A stretch of 64,000 nt of DNA from Mycolicibacterium xanthum (GTDB lineage: Bacteria > Actinomycetota > Actinomycetes > Mycobacteriales > Mycobacteriaceae): NCBI RefSeq assembly GCF_019710635.1, contig NZ_JAIFZS010000047.1, forward strand, positions 41,457 through 105,456. Direction: 5' to 3'. Every line of letters begins with the position of its first letter. Within the stretch, counting starts at the first letter, position 1. The notes under the pieces were generated by a model that was not told the DNA's origin, did no database searches, and was given only the letters and a program-made list of their open reading frames with translations. This document shows, in pieces, positions 42,901-49,816 of this stretch. The translations under genes and the position numbers were made by a program.

Positions 42901-43232
42901 ACGCCGCGTGGGCCGAAGGCAGCGCACTGTCGACCGAAGAAGCAGTTGCCTACGCGATGCGGGGCCGTGGCGAGCGCAAGCGCCCGGCCACCGGGTGGGC
43001 ATCGCTGACGCCAGCCGAGCTCGACGTCGTCCGCCTGGTCGCCGAGGGCATCCCGAACAAGGACATCGCCGTACGCCTTTTCATCTCGCCACGCACCGTG
43101 CAGTCGCACCTGCGGCACGTCTACCACAAACTCGGACTGTCCTCACGGGTGCAGCTCGCCAACGAGGTGGCCACCCAACTCGGGAGTCAGGCAGGCCGGG
43201 ACCGGCTGGCACCGAACCCGGCGAGCAGCTGA
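39945..43232 (+). CDS. LuxR-family regulator with cyclase-like, NTPase and TPR domains
   Basis: The ~1095-aa protein begins MADLLPSGTVTLLLADVEGS, a class III cyclase-like domain. The first metal Asp is kept. The second motif reads EGDSFVAAF and the third NKTARL, so parts of the active site deviate and activity is doubtful. An ATPase domain follows (Walker A GAGGAGKTR near 218, ILLVLDNCEHLLEPCAAL, GMPLAIELAAARIRAL), then TPR-like helices. A C-terminal LuxR helix-turn-helix ends it (LTPAELDVVRLVAEGIPNKD and SPRTVQSHLRHVYHKLGLSS, about 1020-1075). It should bind DNA after signal-dependent activation. ATG 39915 is an alternative start. It is a paralogue of the 32592 protein, on the other side of ppsA-pfkA. 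Confidence 0.87.
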   Translation: MADLLPSGTVTLLLADVEGSTRLWERQPGAMSAAIARLNSAADQSVAVHQGVRPLEQGEGDSFVAAFARASDALACALELQRMDLAPIRLRIGVHTGEVLLRDESNYAGTTVNKTARLRDLAHGGQTVVSGATEEVVEDRIPDGAWLTELGNHVLRDVPRRVRVLQLCHPDLRADFPPLRTADSVASHNLPAQLTTFVGRRDQIAEVRATVAGNRLTTLTGAGGAGKTRLSVEVASRLADEFPAGIWYTDLAPVMYAEVVPLAVARALGLPDQPGRSITETVMRYVGERRILLVLDNCEHLLEPCAALTSELLGSCANAAILATSREPLMVPGEVIWQVPSLSVTDEAVELFADRARRARPDFAVTAANAAAVTEICRRLDGMPLAIELAAARIRALSLDEIVGGLHDRFRLLTGGARTAVRRQQTLRASVDWSHALLTEAERVLFRRLSVFMGGFDLGAAHAVAGATEMEAYQVLDQLGLLVDKSLVVADNSSGSTRYRLLETVRQYALEKLGESGEADRIRVRHRDHFASLARRLDSPARNDYEQLIEQAETELDNLRAAFSWSHENGDAAAALDLASSLQSLWLARGRLVEGLAWLTAALDTAGAQPDVPRARALADEAVLNSWVDVTASRQHAMEALAIARDADDVPLLTRALTACACITAHDPEIAQPYFDEAIGMARELDDSWRLSLILGRQAYGAFMAGDLAAAERIGREGLGLADAIGDHFNSRQCRWVIIDVMSLCGELTAALAQTPEFVAEATAGHDAMNRTIGQMIEATLLAWSGEGEKACAAARLCIESGAEMAGLFDQGAYSMLGIACLAAGDLAGARQALQDTREAHINLPAERTNLVIIGELALACGDLADARQWLDEAVVSVQGWWQCSALSVRARVHLAAHDLDRAAADAYRALSLAAESGGYITVPEILESIAELACHHDSPSEAARLYGAAEAARSRIGVVRFPVYDGRHRASLTALHTSLGDKDFDAAWAEGSALSTEEAVAYAMRGRGERKRPATGWASLTPAELDVVRLVAEGIPNKDIAVRLFISPRTVQSHLRHVYHKLGLSSRVQLANEVATQLGSQAGRDRLAPNPASS

Positions 43233-43254
43233 GCGATGCACTCGTGGTCGAGGG

Positions 43255-43917
43255 TCAGCGGTGCGCCAGCTTGTGCCGCCCACTGCCGCTGAACAGGTCG
43301 CGCCAGCCGCGGCGCCGTGACTCGCCGGTCTCGTTCACATCGGTGGCGGAGGCGGCCGACGCGGAGGCGGCCGACTCGGTGTCGCGCTGATCGTCGGTGC
43401 GAGTCGGCTCGGCGATCACCGAGCGCTGCGCCCACTGGATGTCGCGCGCCGTGCGCACCGACAGACGGCCCAGCGCGAGCGCGGCCAGGAAGATGATCAG
43501 CGCGCCCAGCCCATAGAAGTACGTCAACTCCAACCACACGCGCTTGGCATCGGTGGATGCCACCGGCGTGCCGACCTCACCCAGGCCCAGCGGGCCGGCC
43601 AGCGCGCGCCCGATCACGAACCAGGCGCCCGCGACCACCGCGATCCAGCTGCCGAGCAGGGCGGTTGCGCGGTTGCGCGAGGCGAACATCAGCAGCCCGC
43701 CGAGCGCCGCGACGGCGCCGGGCAGCACCTCGAGCCAACCGCGCGCCACGGTCCACACCCACGGTTGGTCGGGGGTGAACGCGAAGTCGAAGTACGGACC
43801 GATGAACGGCGCCAGCGCGCCCCACAGGCCCAGGAACATCACCAGCAGCCCACTGGCCGCGCCCCGGCTTCGCGGGATCTGCAGCCTGCCGGGCGTCCGC
43901 TCAGAAGTGTCAACCAT
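43255..43917 (-). CDS. Four-helix membrane protein of unknown function
   Basis: The 220-aa protein has about four hydrophobic helices (for example GLLVMFLGLWGALAPFIGPY and TYFYGLGALIIFLAALALG) and a C-terminal cytoplasmic tail rich in Asp, Ser, Thr and Ala. ATG 43917 is preceded by AGGAAGG on the minus strand. It is followed in the same direction, 74 bp upstream, by the DUF1304 gene. I do not recognise a named family. The tail is probably disordered. Confidence 0.7.
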   Translation of the reverse strand: MVDTSERTPGRLQIPRSRGAASGLLVMFLGLWGALAPFIGPYFDFAFTPDQPWVWTVARGWLEVLPGAVAALGGLLMFASRNRATALLGSWIAVVAGAWFVIGRALAGPLGLGEVGTPVASTDAKRVWLELTYFYGLGALIIFLAALALGRLSVRTARDIQWAQRSVIAEPTRTDDQRDTESAASASAASATDVNETGESRRRGWRDLFSGSGRHKLAHR

Positions 43918-43991
43918 TGTTCTGCCTTCCTCGAGTCTGCCCAGCGGGTACCCGCCGGCAGCAGATGCCAACCCCGCGGCCGACAGCACTC

Positions 43992-44378
43992 TCAGAAGAT
44001 CAGACCCACCACCAGCAGCAACACTGCGACCAACGGCAGGGCGCCCTGCGTCACCGCAGCGCGGGCCTTGTCCGGCGCGGCCGCGATCAGCACCACGGCG
44101 GCCGCCAGCATCGACCCGATGCCCGCGAACACCAGCGCCGCACCCACGGCGCGCGCACCGAGGAGCACCGCGATGATGCCGCACGCCGTGACGATCGCCA
44201 GGAACAGGTTGTAGAACCCCTGGTTGAACGCCAGCAACCGGGTGGTCTCGGCCTCTTCCGCCGTGGTGCCGAAGACGGCCCGGGTCCGCGGTGACGTCCA
44301 GGTGAAGGACTCCATCACGAAGATGTAGACGTGCAGCAGCGCCGCCAGCCCAGCAACGATCAACCCCGCGATCACCAT
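43992..44378 (-). CDS. DUF1304 family small membrane protein
   Basis: The 128-aa protein is mostly four transmembrane helices with the DUF1304 features LHVYIFVMESFTWTSPRTRAVFG and LAFNQGFYNLFLAI. The family is widespread and uncharacterised. I chose ATG 44378 because the GGAGG at 10-14 bp upstream then serves as ribosome binding site; the ATG at 44393 lies in front of that site. It is divergent from vapB with only ~55 bp between, so their promoters overlap. Confidence 0.88.
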   Translation of the reverse strand: MVIAGLIVAGLAALLHVYIFVMESFTWTSPRTRAVFGTTAEEAETTRLLAFNQGFYNLFLAIVTACGIIAVLLGARAVGAALVFAGIGSMLAAAVVLIAAAPDKARAAVTQGALPLVAVLLLVVGLIF

Positions 44379-44421
44379 CGTGGACACCTCCATCTGTCAA
44401 TCTAGAATCTATCAAGTTGTC

Positions 44422-44427
44422 TATAAT
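44422..44427 (+). promoter_or_regulatory. -10 element TATAAT placing vapB start at the transcript 5' end
   Basis: A perfect TATAAT lies 6 bp before the vapB ATG (44434), so the transcription start would fall on or next to the A of ATG. This predicts a leaderless mRNA, common in mycobacteria. AT-rich sequence around it (44398-44433) probably holds the VapBC operator. Confidence 0.7.
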
Positions 44428-44433
44428 CGCGAT

Positions 44434-44688
44434 ATGGCGTTGAGCATCAAAGATCCCGAGGCCGATCGCCTTGCCAGGGAACTCGCGGCGCGCACCGGGG
44501 AGACCCTGACCGAGGTGGTCGTGGTCGCACTGCGGGAGCGACTGGCGCGCGAGACGGGACGCGCCCACGCCATTCCGTTGCGCGACGAGTTGGCGGCGAT
44601 CAGGCGGCGATGTGCGGCACTGCCCGTGATCGACGATCGCTCCGCCGAGCAGATTCTCGGCTATGACCAGCACGGACTGCCCGCCTGA
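44434..44688 (+). CDS. vapB: Antitoxin VapB
   Basis: The 84-aa protein starts MALSIKDPEADRLARELAAR, a PSK/RHH-type antitoxin of the Rv2595 (VapB40) group, with TGETLTEVVVVALRERLARE in the DNA-binding part and a C-terminal toxin-binding region. The longer open frame includes the promoter and is not used. It neutralises the partner toxin and represses the operon. Its TGA overlaps the vapC ATG (TGATG). Confidence 0.92.
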   Translation: MALSIKDPEADRLARELAARTGETLTEVVVVALRERLARETGRAHAIPLRDELAAIRRRCAALPVIDDRSAEQILGYDQHGLPA

Positions 44689-45083
44689 TGGTGATCGACA
44701 CCTCTGCGCTCGTGGCGATGCTCACCGGTGAACCAGAGGCCGAGCAGTTCGAAGAGGCAGTGGTGGCCAGCCCCGTCCGGCTGATGTCGGCCGCCTCCTA
44801 CCTCGAGACCGCGATCGTCGTCGAATCACGGTTCGGTGAGCCCGGCGGACGGGAATTGGACCTGTGGCTGCACCGGGCGGCGGTCGACCTGGTCGCGGTC
44901 GACGGCAACCAGGCAGACGTCGCCCGCGCGGCCTACCGAGCCTTCGGCAGGGGGCGGCATCGCGCGGGCCTCAACTACGGTGATTGCTTCTCCTATGCAC
45001 TGGCAAAGGTCAGCGGAGAGCCGCTGCTGTTCAAAGGTGAAGGCTTCACACAGACAGATGTCACTGCTGCGACGGCTGTCTAA
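44688..45083 (+). CDS. vapC: Toxin VapC, PIN-domain ribonuclease
   Basis: The 131-aa PIN protein has the acidic residues in MVIDTSALVAML (Asp4), SYLETAIVVES (Glu) and NYGDCFSYALAK (Asp), and a last acidic region in FKGEGFTQTDV where many relatives read GxDF. It should cleave specific RNAs when VapB is lost. It matches VapC40 in context. The last 23 bp overlap the 3' end of ruvB on the opposite strand, so loss or extension of vapC directly affects ruvB. Confidence 0.92.
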   Translation: MVIDTSALVAMLTGEPEAEQFEEAVVASPVRLMSAASYLETAIVVESRFGEPGGRELDLWLHRAAVDLVAVDGNQADVARAAYRAFGRGRHRAGLNYGDCFSYALAKVSGEPLLFKGEGFTQTDVTAATAV

Positions 45084-46146
45084 TCGAACAGTCCGGCCTG
45101 ACCCAGACCGGTAGCCCCGCCGGCGGGCTCATTCCCAGATGGGTCCACGCCAGCGAGGTGGCCACCCGGCCGCGCGGCGTGCGCGCGATCATGCCCGCCC
45201 GGACCAGGAACGGCTCGCACACCTCCTCGACCGTGGCCGCTTCCTCGCCCACCGCCACCGCGAGCGTCGACACGCCGACCGGTCCCCCGCCGAAGCTGCG
45301 CGTCAGCGCCGTCAGCACCGCCCGGTCGAGCCGGTCGAGCCCCAGTTCGTCGACGTCGTAGACGGCCAGCGCGTACTTCGCGACGTCGCGGGTGATCACC
45401 CCGTCGGCCCGCACCTCGGCGTAGTCGCGAACCCGGCGCAGCAGCCGGTTGGCGATGCGCGGTGTGCCCCGGGAGCGGCGCGCGATCTCGGCGGCCGCCT
45501 CGCCACCCAGCTCGATGCCGAGGATGCCCGCCGAGCGGGCCAGCACCCGCTCGAGTTCGGCGGGCTCGTAGAAGTCCATGTGTGCGGTGAAACCGAACCG
45601 GTCACGCAACGGTCCCGTCAGGGCTCCCGATCGGGTGGTGGCACCGACCAGCGTGAACGGCGCGACCTCCAGCGGAATCGACGTCGCACCAGGGCCTTTG
45701 CCGACCACGACGTCGACCCGGAAGTCCTCCATCGCCAGGTAGAGCATCTCCTCGGCGGGGCGGGCGATGCGGTGGATCTCGTCGATGAACAACACGTCGT
45801 GCTCGACCAGGTTGGACAGCATCGCCGCCAGGTCGCCGGCCCGCTCCAGCGCGGGCCCCGAGGTGACGCGCAACGAGGATCCCAGCTCGGCGGCGATGAT
45901 CATCGCCAGCGACGTCTTGCCCAGCCCGGGAGGCCCGGACAGCAGGATGTGATCCGGGGTGCCGCCGCGGTTCTTGGCCCCCTCGATCACCAACTGCAAC
46001 TGCTCACGGACCCGGGGCTGGCCGATGAACTCACCGAGCGAGCGGGGCCGCAGGCTGGCGTCGATGTCCCCCTCGCCCACGGTCAGCGCCGGGGAGACCT
46101 CCCGCGCGTCGGCGTCGTCGTGCTGCTGATCGTCGAAGCGGCCCAT
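45061..46146 (-). CDS. ruvB: Holliday junction branch-migration ATPase RuvB
   Basis: The 361-aa AAA+ motor has LSGPPGLGKTSLAMIIAAE (Walker A), VLFIDEIHRIARPAEE (Walker B), the sensor GATTRSGALTGPLRDRFG and the C-terminal winged helix GREE-like PFLVRAGMIARTPRGRVAT. It drives branch migration with RuvA. It starts 1 bp after the ruvA stop and is the last gene of the SOS-controlled ruvCAB operon. The C-terminal end extends past the usual R-G-R segment by ~30 residues and overlaps vapC. Confidence 0.97.
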   Translation of the reverse strand: MGRFDDQQHDDADAREVSPALTVGEGDIDASLRPRSLGEFIGQPRVREQLQLVIEGAKNRGGTPDHILLSGPPGLGKTSLAMIIAAELGSSLRVTSGPALERAGDLAAMLSNLVEHDVLFIDEIHRIARPAEEMLYLAMEDFRVDVVVGKGPGATSIPLEVAPFTLVGATTRSGALTGPLRDRFGFTAHMDFYEPAELERVLARSAGILGIELGGEAAAEIARRSRGTPRIANRLLRRVRDYAEVRADGVITRDVAKYALAVYDVDELGLDRLDRAVLTALTRSFGGGPVGVSTLAVAVGEEAATVEEVCEPFLVRAGMIARTPRGRVATSLAWTHLGMSPPAGLPVWVRPDCSIRQPSQQ

Positions 46147-46734
46147 CTACTTCTTCCCCAGCATCGACAACGCGGCCCGCAGGGCGTCCGACTGGCTGGC
46201 CTCCGGGTTGTTCGCCAGCACCTTGTCGGTGGCCTCCTCCGCCTGTTTCTGCGCGAAGCCCAGCCCGACCAGCGCCTCCACCACCGGACCGCGCACGGTG
46301 AAGCCACCGGTCGACAGGGTGCCACCGGATGCCACCGCACCGACCTTGTCCCGCAGCGTGAGCACGAGCAGTTCGGCGGTCTTCTTGCCCACCTTGGGAA
46401 TTCGGGTCAGCGCGGTGACGTCGCCCTCGCCGATCGCCTGCCGCAGCGTCGGACCGTCGTACATCGCCAGCGCACCCAGCGCGATGCTCGGCCCGATACC
46501 GGACACGCCGAGCAGCGTGAGGAACAGATCGCGCGCGTCGCTGTCGGCGAAGCCGTACAGCGTCATCGCGTCCTCGCGCACGATCATCGCGGTGATCAAC
46601 CGGGCCTCGGCGCCGCGCCGCAGGCTGGCCAGCGTCGCGGGGGTGGCCATCACCTTGTAGCCGACGCCCGCGGCGTCGATCACGGCGTGATCTAGCGCGA
46701 TGTCGAGCACCTCGCCACGGACCGCGGCGATCAC
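46147..46734 (-). CDS. ruvA: Holliday junction-binding protein RuvA
   Basis: The 195-aa protein begins MIAAVRGEVLDIALDHAVID. It has the tetramer OB fold, the helix-hairpin-helix repeats (LLGVSGIGPSIALGAL and LTRIPKVGKKTAELLVL), and a C-terminal domain that contacts RuvB (ALVGLGFAQKQAEEATDKV). The GTG start at 46734 overlaps the ruvC stop by 4 bp (GTGA). Confidence 0.97.
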   Translation of the reverse strand: MIAAVRGEVLDIALDHAVIDAAGVGYKVMATPATLASLRRGAEARLITAMIVREDAMTLYGFADSDARDLFLTLLGVSGIGPSIALGALAMYDGPTLRQAIGEGDVTALTRIPKVGKKTAELLVLTLRDKVGAVASGGTLSTGGFTVRGPVVEALVGLGFAQKQAEEATDKVLANNPEASQSDALRAALSMLGKK

Positions 46735-47309
46735 GGCGCGCTCCGCGCGGTCTTCGGGGTGTGCGCCTTGAGGGTGGCCCGGTACTTGCGGCGTTGTTCG
46801 GCCGCCATCGCCTCGGCAGCCGCCATCCGGGCGATCATCGGGGCGCGGAACGAGTGACAGATCGCCAGCGCCAACGCGTCGGCGGCATCGGCCGGTGTCG
46901 GTTTCTGTTGCAGCTCCAGGATTCTGGTGACCATCTCGGTGACCTGGGACTTGCTGGCCCGGCCGTTGCCGGTGACGGCGGCCTTCACCTCGCTGGGGGT
47001 GTGGAAGTGAACGTCGATGCCCCGCCGGGCGGCTGCCAGCGCGATCACCCCGCTGGCCTGCGCGGTACCCATCGCGGTGTTGGCGTTCTGATTGGAGAAC
47101 ACCCGCTCGATCGCGACCACGTCGGGCACGTGGGTGTCCATCCAGTGGTCGACGGTGTCGCTGATGGCCAGCAGCCGTTCCGAGAGCGGGTGCTCGGCCG
47201 GTGTGCGCACCACGTCGACGTCGAGTGCGCTGACGTGGCGGCCGCGGCCACTCTGGACGACCGACAACCCGCACCGGGTGAGCCCGGGGTCAACGCCCAT
47301 CACCCGCAC
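46731..47309 (-). CDS. ruvC: Holliday junction resolvase RuvC
   Basis: The 192-aa resolvase begins MRVMGVDPGLTRCGLSVVQ (first catalytic Asp), with AIERVFSNQNANTAMGTAQ (Glu) and ADAADALALAICH (Asp pair) as the remaining acidic residues. It cuts Holliday junctions. The start is GTG 47309, 16 bp after an SOS box. It is the first gene of ruvCAB. Confidence 0.96.
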   Translation of the reverse strand: MRVMGVDPGLTRCGLSVVQSGRGRHVSALDVDVVRTPAEHPLSERLLAISDTVDHWMDTHVPDVVAIERVFSNQNANTAMGTAQASGVIALAAARRGIDVHFHTPSEVKAAVTGNGRASKSQVTEMVTRILELQQKPTPADAADALALAICHSFRAPMIARMAAAEAMAAEQRRKYRATLKAHTPKTARSAP

Positions 47310-47324
47310 GGCACACCCCTCGCT

Positions 47325-47340
47325 GAGAACATTTGTTCGA
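47325..47340 (-). promoter_or_regulatory. LexA SOS box of ruvCAB
   Basis: On the minus strand it reads TCGAACAAATGTTCTC, matching TCGAACN4GTTCGA at 10 of 12 fixed positions. The place matches the known LexA control of ruvC in mycobacteria. Confidence 0.88.
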
Positions 47341-47354
47341 GAGCTTAGCCCGGG

Positions 47355-47966
47355 CTACCGACGAGCGGGGGTAGGGACACGCCCGTCGGCCCGGGCGAGT
47401 GGGATGCCACGGAACCGCGGGGCCAGCGCGCGCCCGGCGGCGCGCAGCGGTTCGGTGTCGCGCAACGCCCGAGCCAGCAGAAACCCACCCTCCAGGCCAC
47501 CGATCAGGGCGACCGCCACCTCCCGGGCGGTGGCGTCGTCGACACCACGCGCCGCGAAGTAGGCCGTCCCGCCCTCGATCCAGCCGGTGAAGATGTCCGC
47601 GGTCGCCCGCCGGAGTTCGTCGACCGAGTCGGCGATCTCCGCCGAGACGCTGGCGACCGGGCACATGTTGGCGAATCGGGTCTGCGCCATGTCGTCGGCC
47701 GCCTGCCGGAAGACCCCCTCGACCGCCGCGCCGAGGTCGTCGTAGTCGTCCACCACGGTCGGGATCAGCATCCCGTAGGCGATGCCGGCGTTGACCAGCG
47801 CCTCGCGCGCGATCTGCACCTTTCCGCCGCGGAAGTGGTGATACAGCGATCCGATCGGGGCGCCCGACGCGGCCGCGATCTCCTTCATGCCCACCGCGGC
47901 ATAACCCTTGCTCCGCATCAGCTCGGCGGTCGCGGTGAGGATCGCCTCCCGGGTTGACCTTGCCAT
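47355..47966 (-). CDS. TetR family regulator
   Basis: The 203-aa protein has an N-terminal helix-turn-helix (MKEIAAASGAPIGSLYHHF) and a C-terminal domain with VASVSAEIADSVDELR, like the YcdC/LmrA-type TetR group (GSLYHHFRGGK). ATG 47966 is preceded by AGGAGG at 5 bp spacing. It is divergent from the alpha/beta hydrolase gene, and a double palindrome (47988-48017) lies between them, so it most likely represses itself and that gene. The inducer is unknown. Confidence 0.9.
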   Translation of the reverse strand: MARSTREAILTATAELMRSKGYAAVGMKEIAAASGAPIGSLYHHFRGGKVQIAREALVNAGIAYGMLIPTVVDDYDDLGAAVEGVFRQAADDMAQTRFANMCPVASVSAEIADSVDELRRATADIFTGWIEGGTAYFAARGVDDATAREVAVALIGGLEGGFLLARALRDTEPLRAAGRALAPRFRGIPLARADGRVPTPARR

Positions 47967-47987
47967 CGTCACCTCCTGGCGTCATGC

Positions 47988-48017
47988 TAGAGCATACGTT
48001 CTAGAACGATCATTCTA
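47988..48017. promoter_or_regulatory. Double overlapping TetR operator
   Basis: The half-sites form TAGAGCATACGTTCTA (47988-48003) and TAGAACGATCATTCTA (48002-48017), two 16-bp imperfect palindromes that share TA and have centres 14 bp apart. The junction itself makes the perfect palindrome CGTTCTAGAACG. This is typical of paired binding of two TetR dimers. Confidence 0.78.
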
Positions 48018-48029
48018 ATGAGGTGCGCA

Positions 48030-48866
48030 ATGCCGTCCGTTGACATCGATGCCGGAACCCTGGAGTACCGCGAGGAAGGCGACCCGACGGGCCCCGCCGT
48101 GGTCCTGCTGCACGGGCTGCTGATGAACCCCGCGCAGTGGGACACCGCGCTGCCGTGGCTGCCGCCGGGCTATCGCTACCTGCTCCCGGTGCTGCCCATC
48201 GGCGGTCACCGCATGCCGATGAGCGAGGGCGCCGACCTGACCCTGCCGGGCATGGTCGGGATCGTCGCCGACTTCCTCGACGCGCTCGACCTGGCCGACG
48301 TCACGCTCGTCGTGACCGACTGGGGCGGCCCGTTGTTCCTGACCGACCTCGGCCGGGACAAGCGGGTCGGCAAGCTGGTGATCTGCCCGTCGGAGGCGTT
48401 CGACAACTTTCCGCCCGGGCTGCCCGGCAAGGTGGCCTGGCTGGCCGCCCGAACGACCGGCACCGTGTGGCTGGCGATGCGCCAGCTGCGGGTCGGCTGG
48501 CTGCGCAGGCAGCGCGTGATATTCGGCATGATGGCCAAAAAGCCTGTCCCCCAACAGGTTGTCGACGACTGGACGGCCGCCGGGCTGGCCGGTAAGGCGG
48601 TACGCCGGGACCTGGTCAAGTACTGTCGCAGCCGGTTCGACGGCGCCGACCTTATCCGCGCCACCAACCGGCTCGCCGAGTTCGACCGCCCGGCGCTGGT
48701 GCTCTGGAGCGACAACCCGGTGATGCCGGCCGAGCACGGGCGCCGGCTGGCCGAACTGCTGCCCCGCGGCCGGCTGCAGATCGTCGACGACGCCTATGTG
48801 CTGGTGATGCTCGATCAACCCGAGCGCACCGCGCGTGCGATCGGGGATTTCCTGGCCGCCGACTGA
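48030..48866 (+). CDS. Alpha/beta hydrolase with Asp nucleophile and apparently no catalytic His
   Basis: The 278-aa protein has the oxyanion region VVLLHGLLMNPAQWD and the nucleophile elbow VVTDWGGPLFL, where the nucleophile is Asp as in epoxide hydrolases and haloalkane dehalogenases. At the end, where relatives have GHxxMxDQP with the catalytic His, it reads IVDDAYVLVMLDQPE without His. Activity may therefore differ from the usual hydrolases, or a His elsewhere is used. ATG 48030 follows an AGG site and gives the normal N-terminus; ATG 48018 lies 1 bp after the operator. It is probably under control of the divergent TetR gene. Confidence 0.85.
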   Translation: MPSVDIDAGTLEYREEGDPTGPAVVLLHGLLMNPAQWDTALPWLPPGYRYLLPVLPIGGHRMPMSEGADLTLPGMVGIVADFLDALDLADVTLVVTDWGGPLFLTDLGRDKRVGKLVICPSEAFDNFPPGLPGKVAWLAARTTGTVWLAMRQLRVGWLRRQRVIFGMMAKKPVPQQVVDDWTAAGLAGKAVRRDLVKYCRSRFDGADLIRATNRLAEFDRPALVLWSDNPVMPAEHGRRLAELLPRGRLQIVDDAYVLVMLDQPERTARAIGDFLAAD

Positions 48867-48878
48867 GACCCCGAGCGG

Positions 48879-49634
48879 TCAGTCGGCGTCGAGCGCGGCG
48901 GCGACGTCGTCGGGGATGTCGATGTTGGTGTACACGTCCTGCACGTCGTCGCTGTCCTCGAGCGCGTCGACGAGCTTGAGCACCTTGCGCGCCGCTTCCA
49001 GATCCACCGGTACCGTCACCGACGGCTGGAAGCTGGCCTCCGCCGAGTCGTAGTCGATCCCGGCGTCCTGCAGGGCGGTGCGCACGCTGACCAGATCGGT
49101 GGGCTCGGAGATGACCTCGAAACTCTCACCCAGGTCGTTGACGTCCTCGGCGCCCGCGTCGAGGACCGCGGCGAGCACGTCGTCCTCGCTGAGGCCGTTC
49201 TTCTCCAGCGTCACCACGCCCTTGCGGGAGAACAGGTAGGCCACCGATCCCGGGTCGGCCATGCTGCCGCCGTTGCGGGTCATGGCGACCCGGACCTCAC
49301 CGGCGGCGCGGTTGCGGTTGTCGGTCAGGCACTCGACGAGCACCGCGACACCATTGGGTCCGTAGCCCTCATAGGTGATGGTCTGCCAATCGGCGCCACC
49401 GGCCTCTTCGCCCGCGCCCCGCTTGCGGGCGCGCTCGATGTTGTCGTTGGGCACCGAGCTCTTCTTGGCCTTCTGGATGGCGTCGTACAGGGTCGGGTTG
49501 CCGGCCGGATCACCACCACCGGTTCTCGCCGCCACCTCGATGTTCTTGATCAGCTTCGCGAAGTTCTTGCCGCGACGCGCGTCGATCACGGCCTTCTTGT
49601 GCTTGGTGGTCGCCCACTTGGAATGGCCGCTCAT
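48879..49634 (-). CDS. YebC/PmpR family protein (Rv2603c)
   Basis: The 251-aa protein begins MSGHSKWATTKHKKAVIDA and contains GKNFAKLIKNIEVAARTGG and VPNDNIERARKRGAGEE, as all YebC proteins do. YebC members were described as transcriptional regulators and more recently as helpers of translation through difficult Pro stretches; this genome-level context does not decide. The upstream AGAAGAAGG site lies next to a 15-bp direct repeat. Its position next to pdxT matches M. tuberculosis, though an acyl-CoA dehydrogenase has been placed between. Confidence 0.95.
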   Translation of the reverse strand: MSGHSKWATTKHKKAVIDARRGKNFAKLIKNIEVAARTGGGDPAGNPTLYDAIQKAKKSSVPNDNIERARKRGAGEEAGGADWQTITYEGYGPNGVAVLVECLTDNRNRAAGEVRVAMTRNGGSMADPGSVAYLFSRKGVVTLEKNGLSEDDVLAAVLDAGAEDVNDLGESFEVISEPTDLVSVRTALQDAGIDYDSAEASFQPSVTVPVDLEAARKVLKLVDALEDSDDVQDVYTNIDIPDDVAAALDAD

Positions 49635-49645
49635 GCAGGTACTAC

Positions 49646-49675
49646 CTTCTTCTCTTCTGGCTTCTTCTCTTCTGG
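49646..49675. repeat. 15-bp direct repeat in the yebC leader
   Basis: CTTCTTCTCTTCTGG occurs twice in a row. On the minus strand this is a purine-rich AGAAGAGAAGAAG stretch immediately before the yebC start, and it contains or extends the ribosome binding site. Confidence 0.85.
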
Positions 49676-49795
49676 ATCAGCTGAGTTCGAGAGTCCGATC
49701 GTCAAGTCTACGTCGGCGCCCGCGCGACTCCGAAACCCGTCGGGCGCCTGTCACCCACCTGGTGTTGCCTCGGCCATACCCCGGGGATGGTTGAA

Positions 49796-49811
49796 CTTAC
49801 TTCAAAGTAAG
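49796..49811. promoter_or_regulatory. Palindromic operator against the acyl-CoA dehydrogenase start
   Basis: CTTACTTCAAAGTAAG has perfect 7-nt arms around CA, and ends 6 bp before GTG 49817. It must overlap the promoter or the start of the mRNA. It is AT-rich and of TetR/FadR type; no regulator gene is adjacent to name the protein. Confidence 0.7.
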
Positions 49812-49816
49812 AATCA

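Noticed and set aside
39297..43127. Long minus-strand open frames opposite the LuxR-type regulator
   Set aside because: The plus strand holds the full cyclase-NTPase-LuxR domain order; the minus frames have no motifs.
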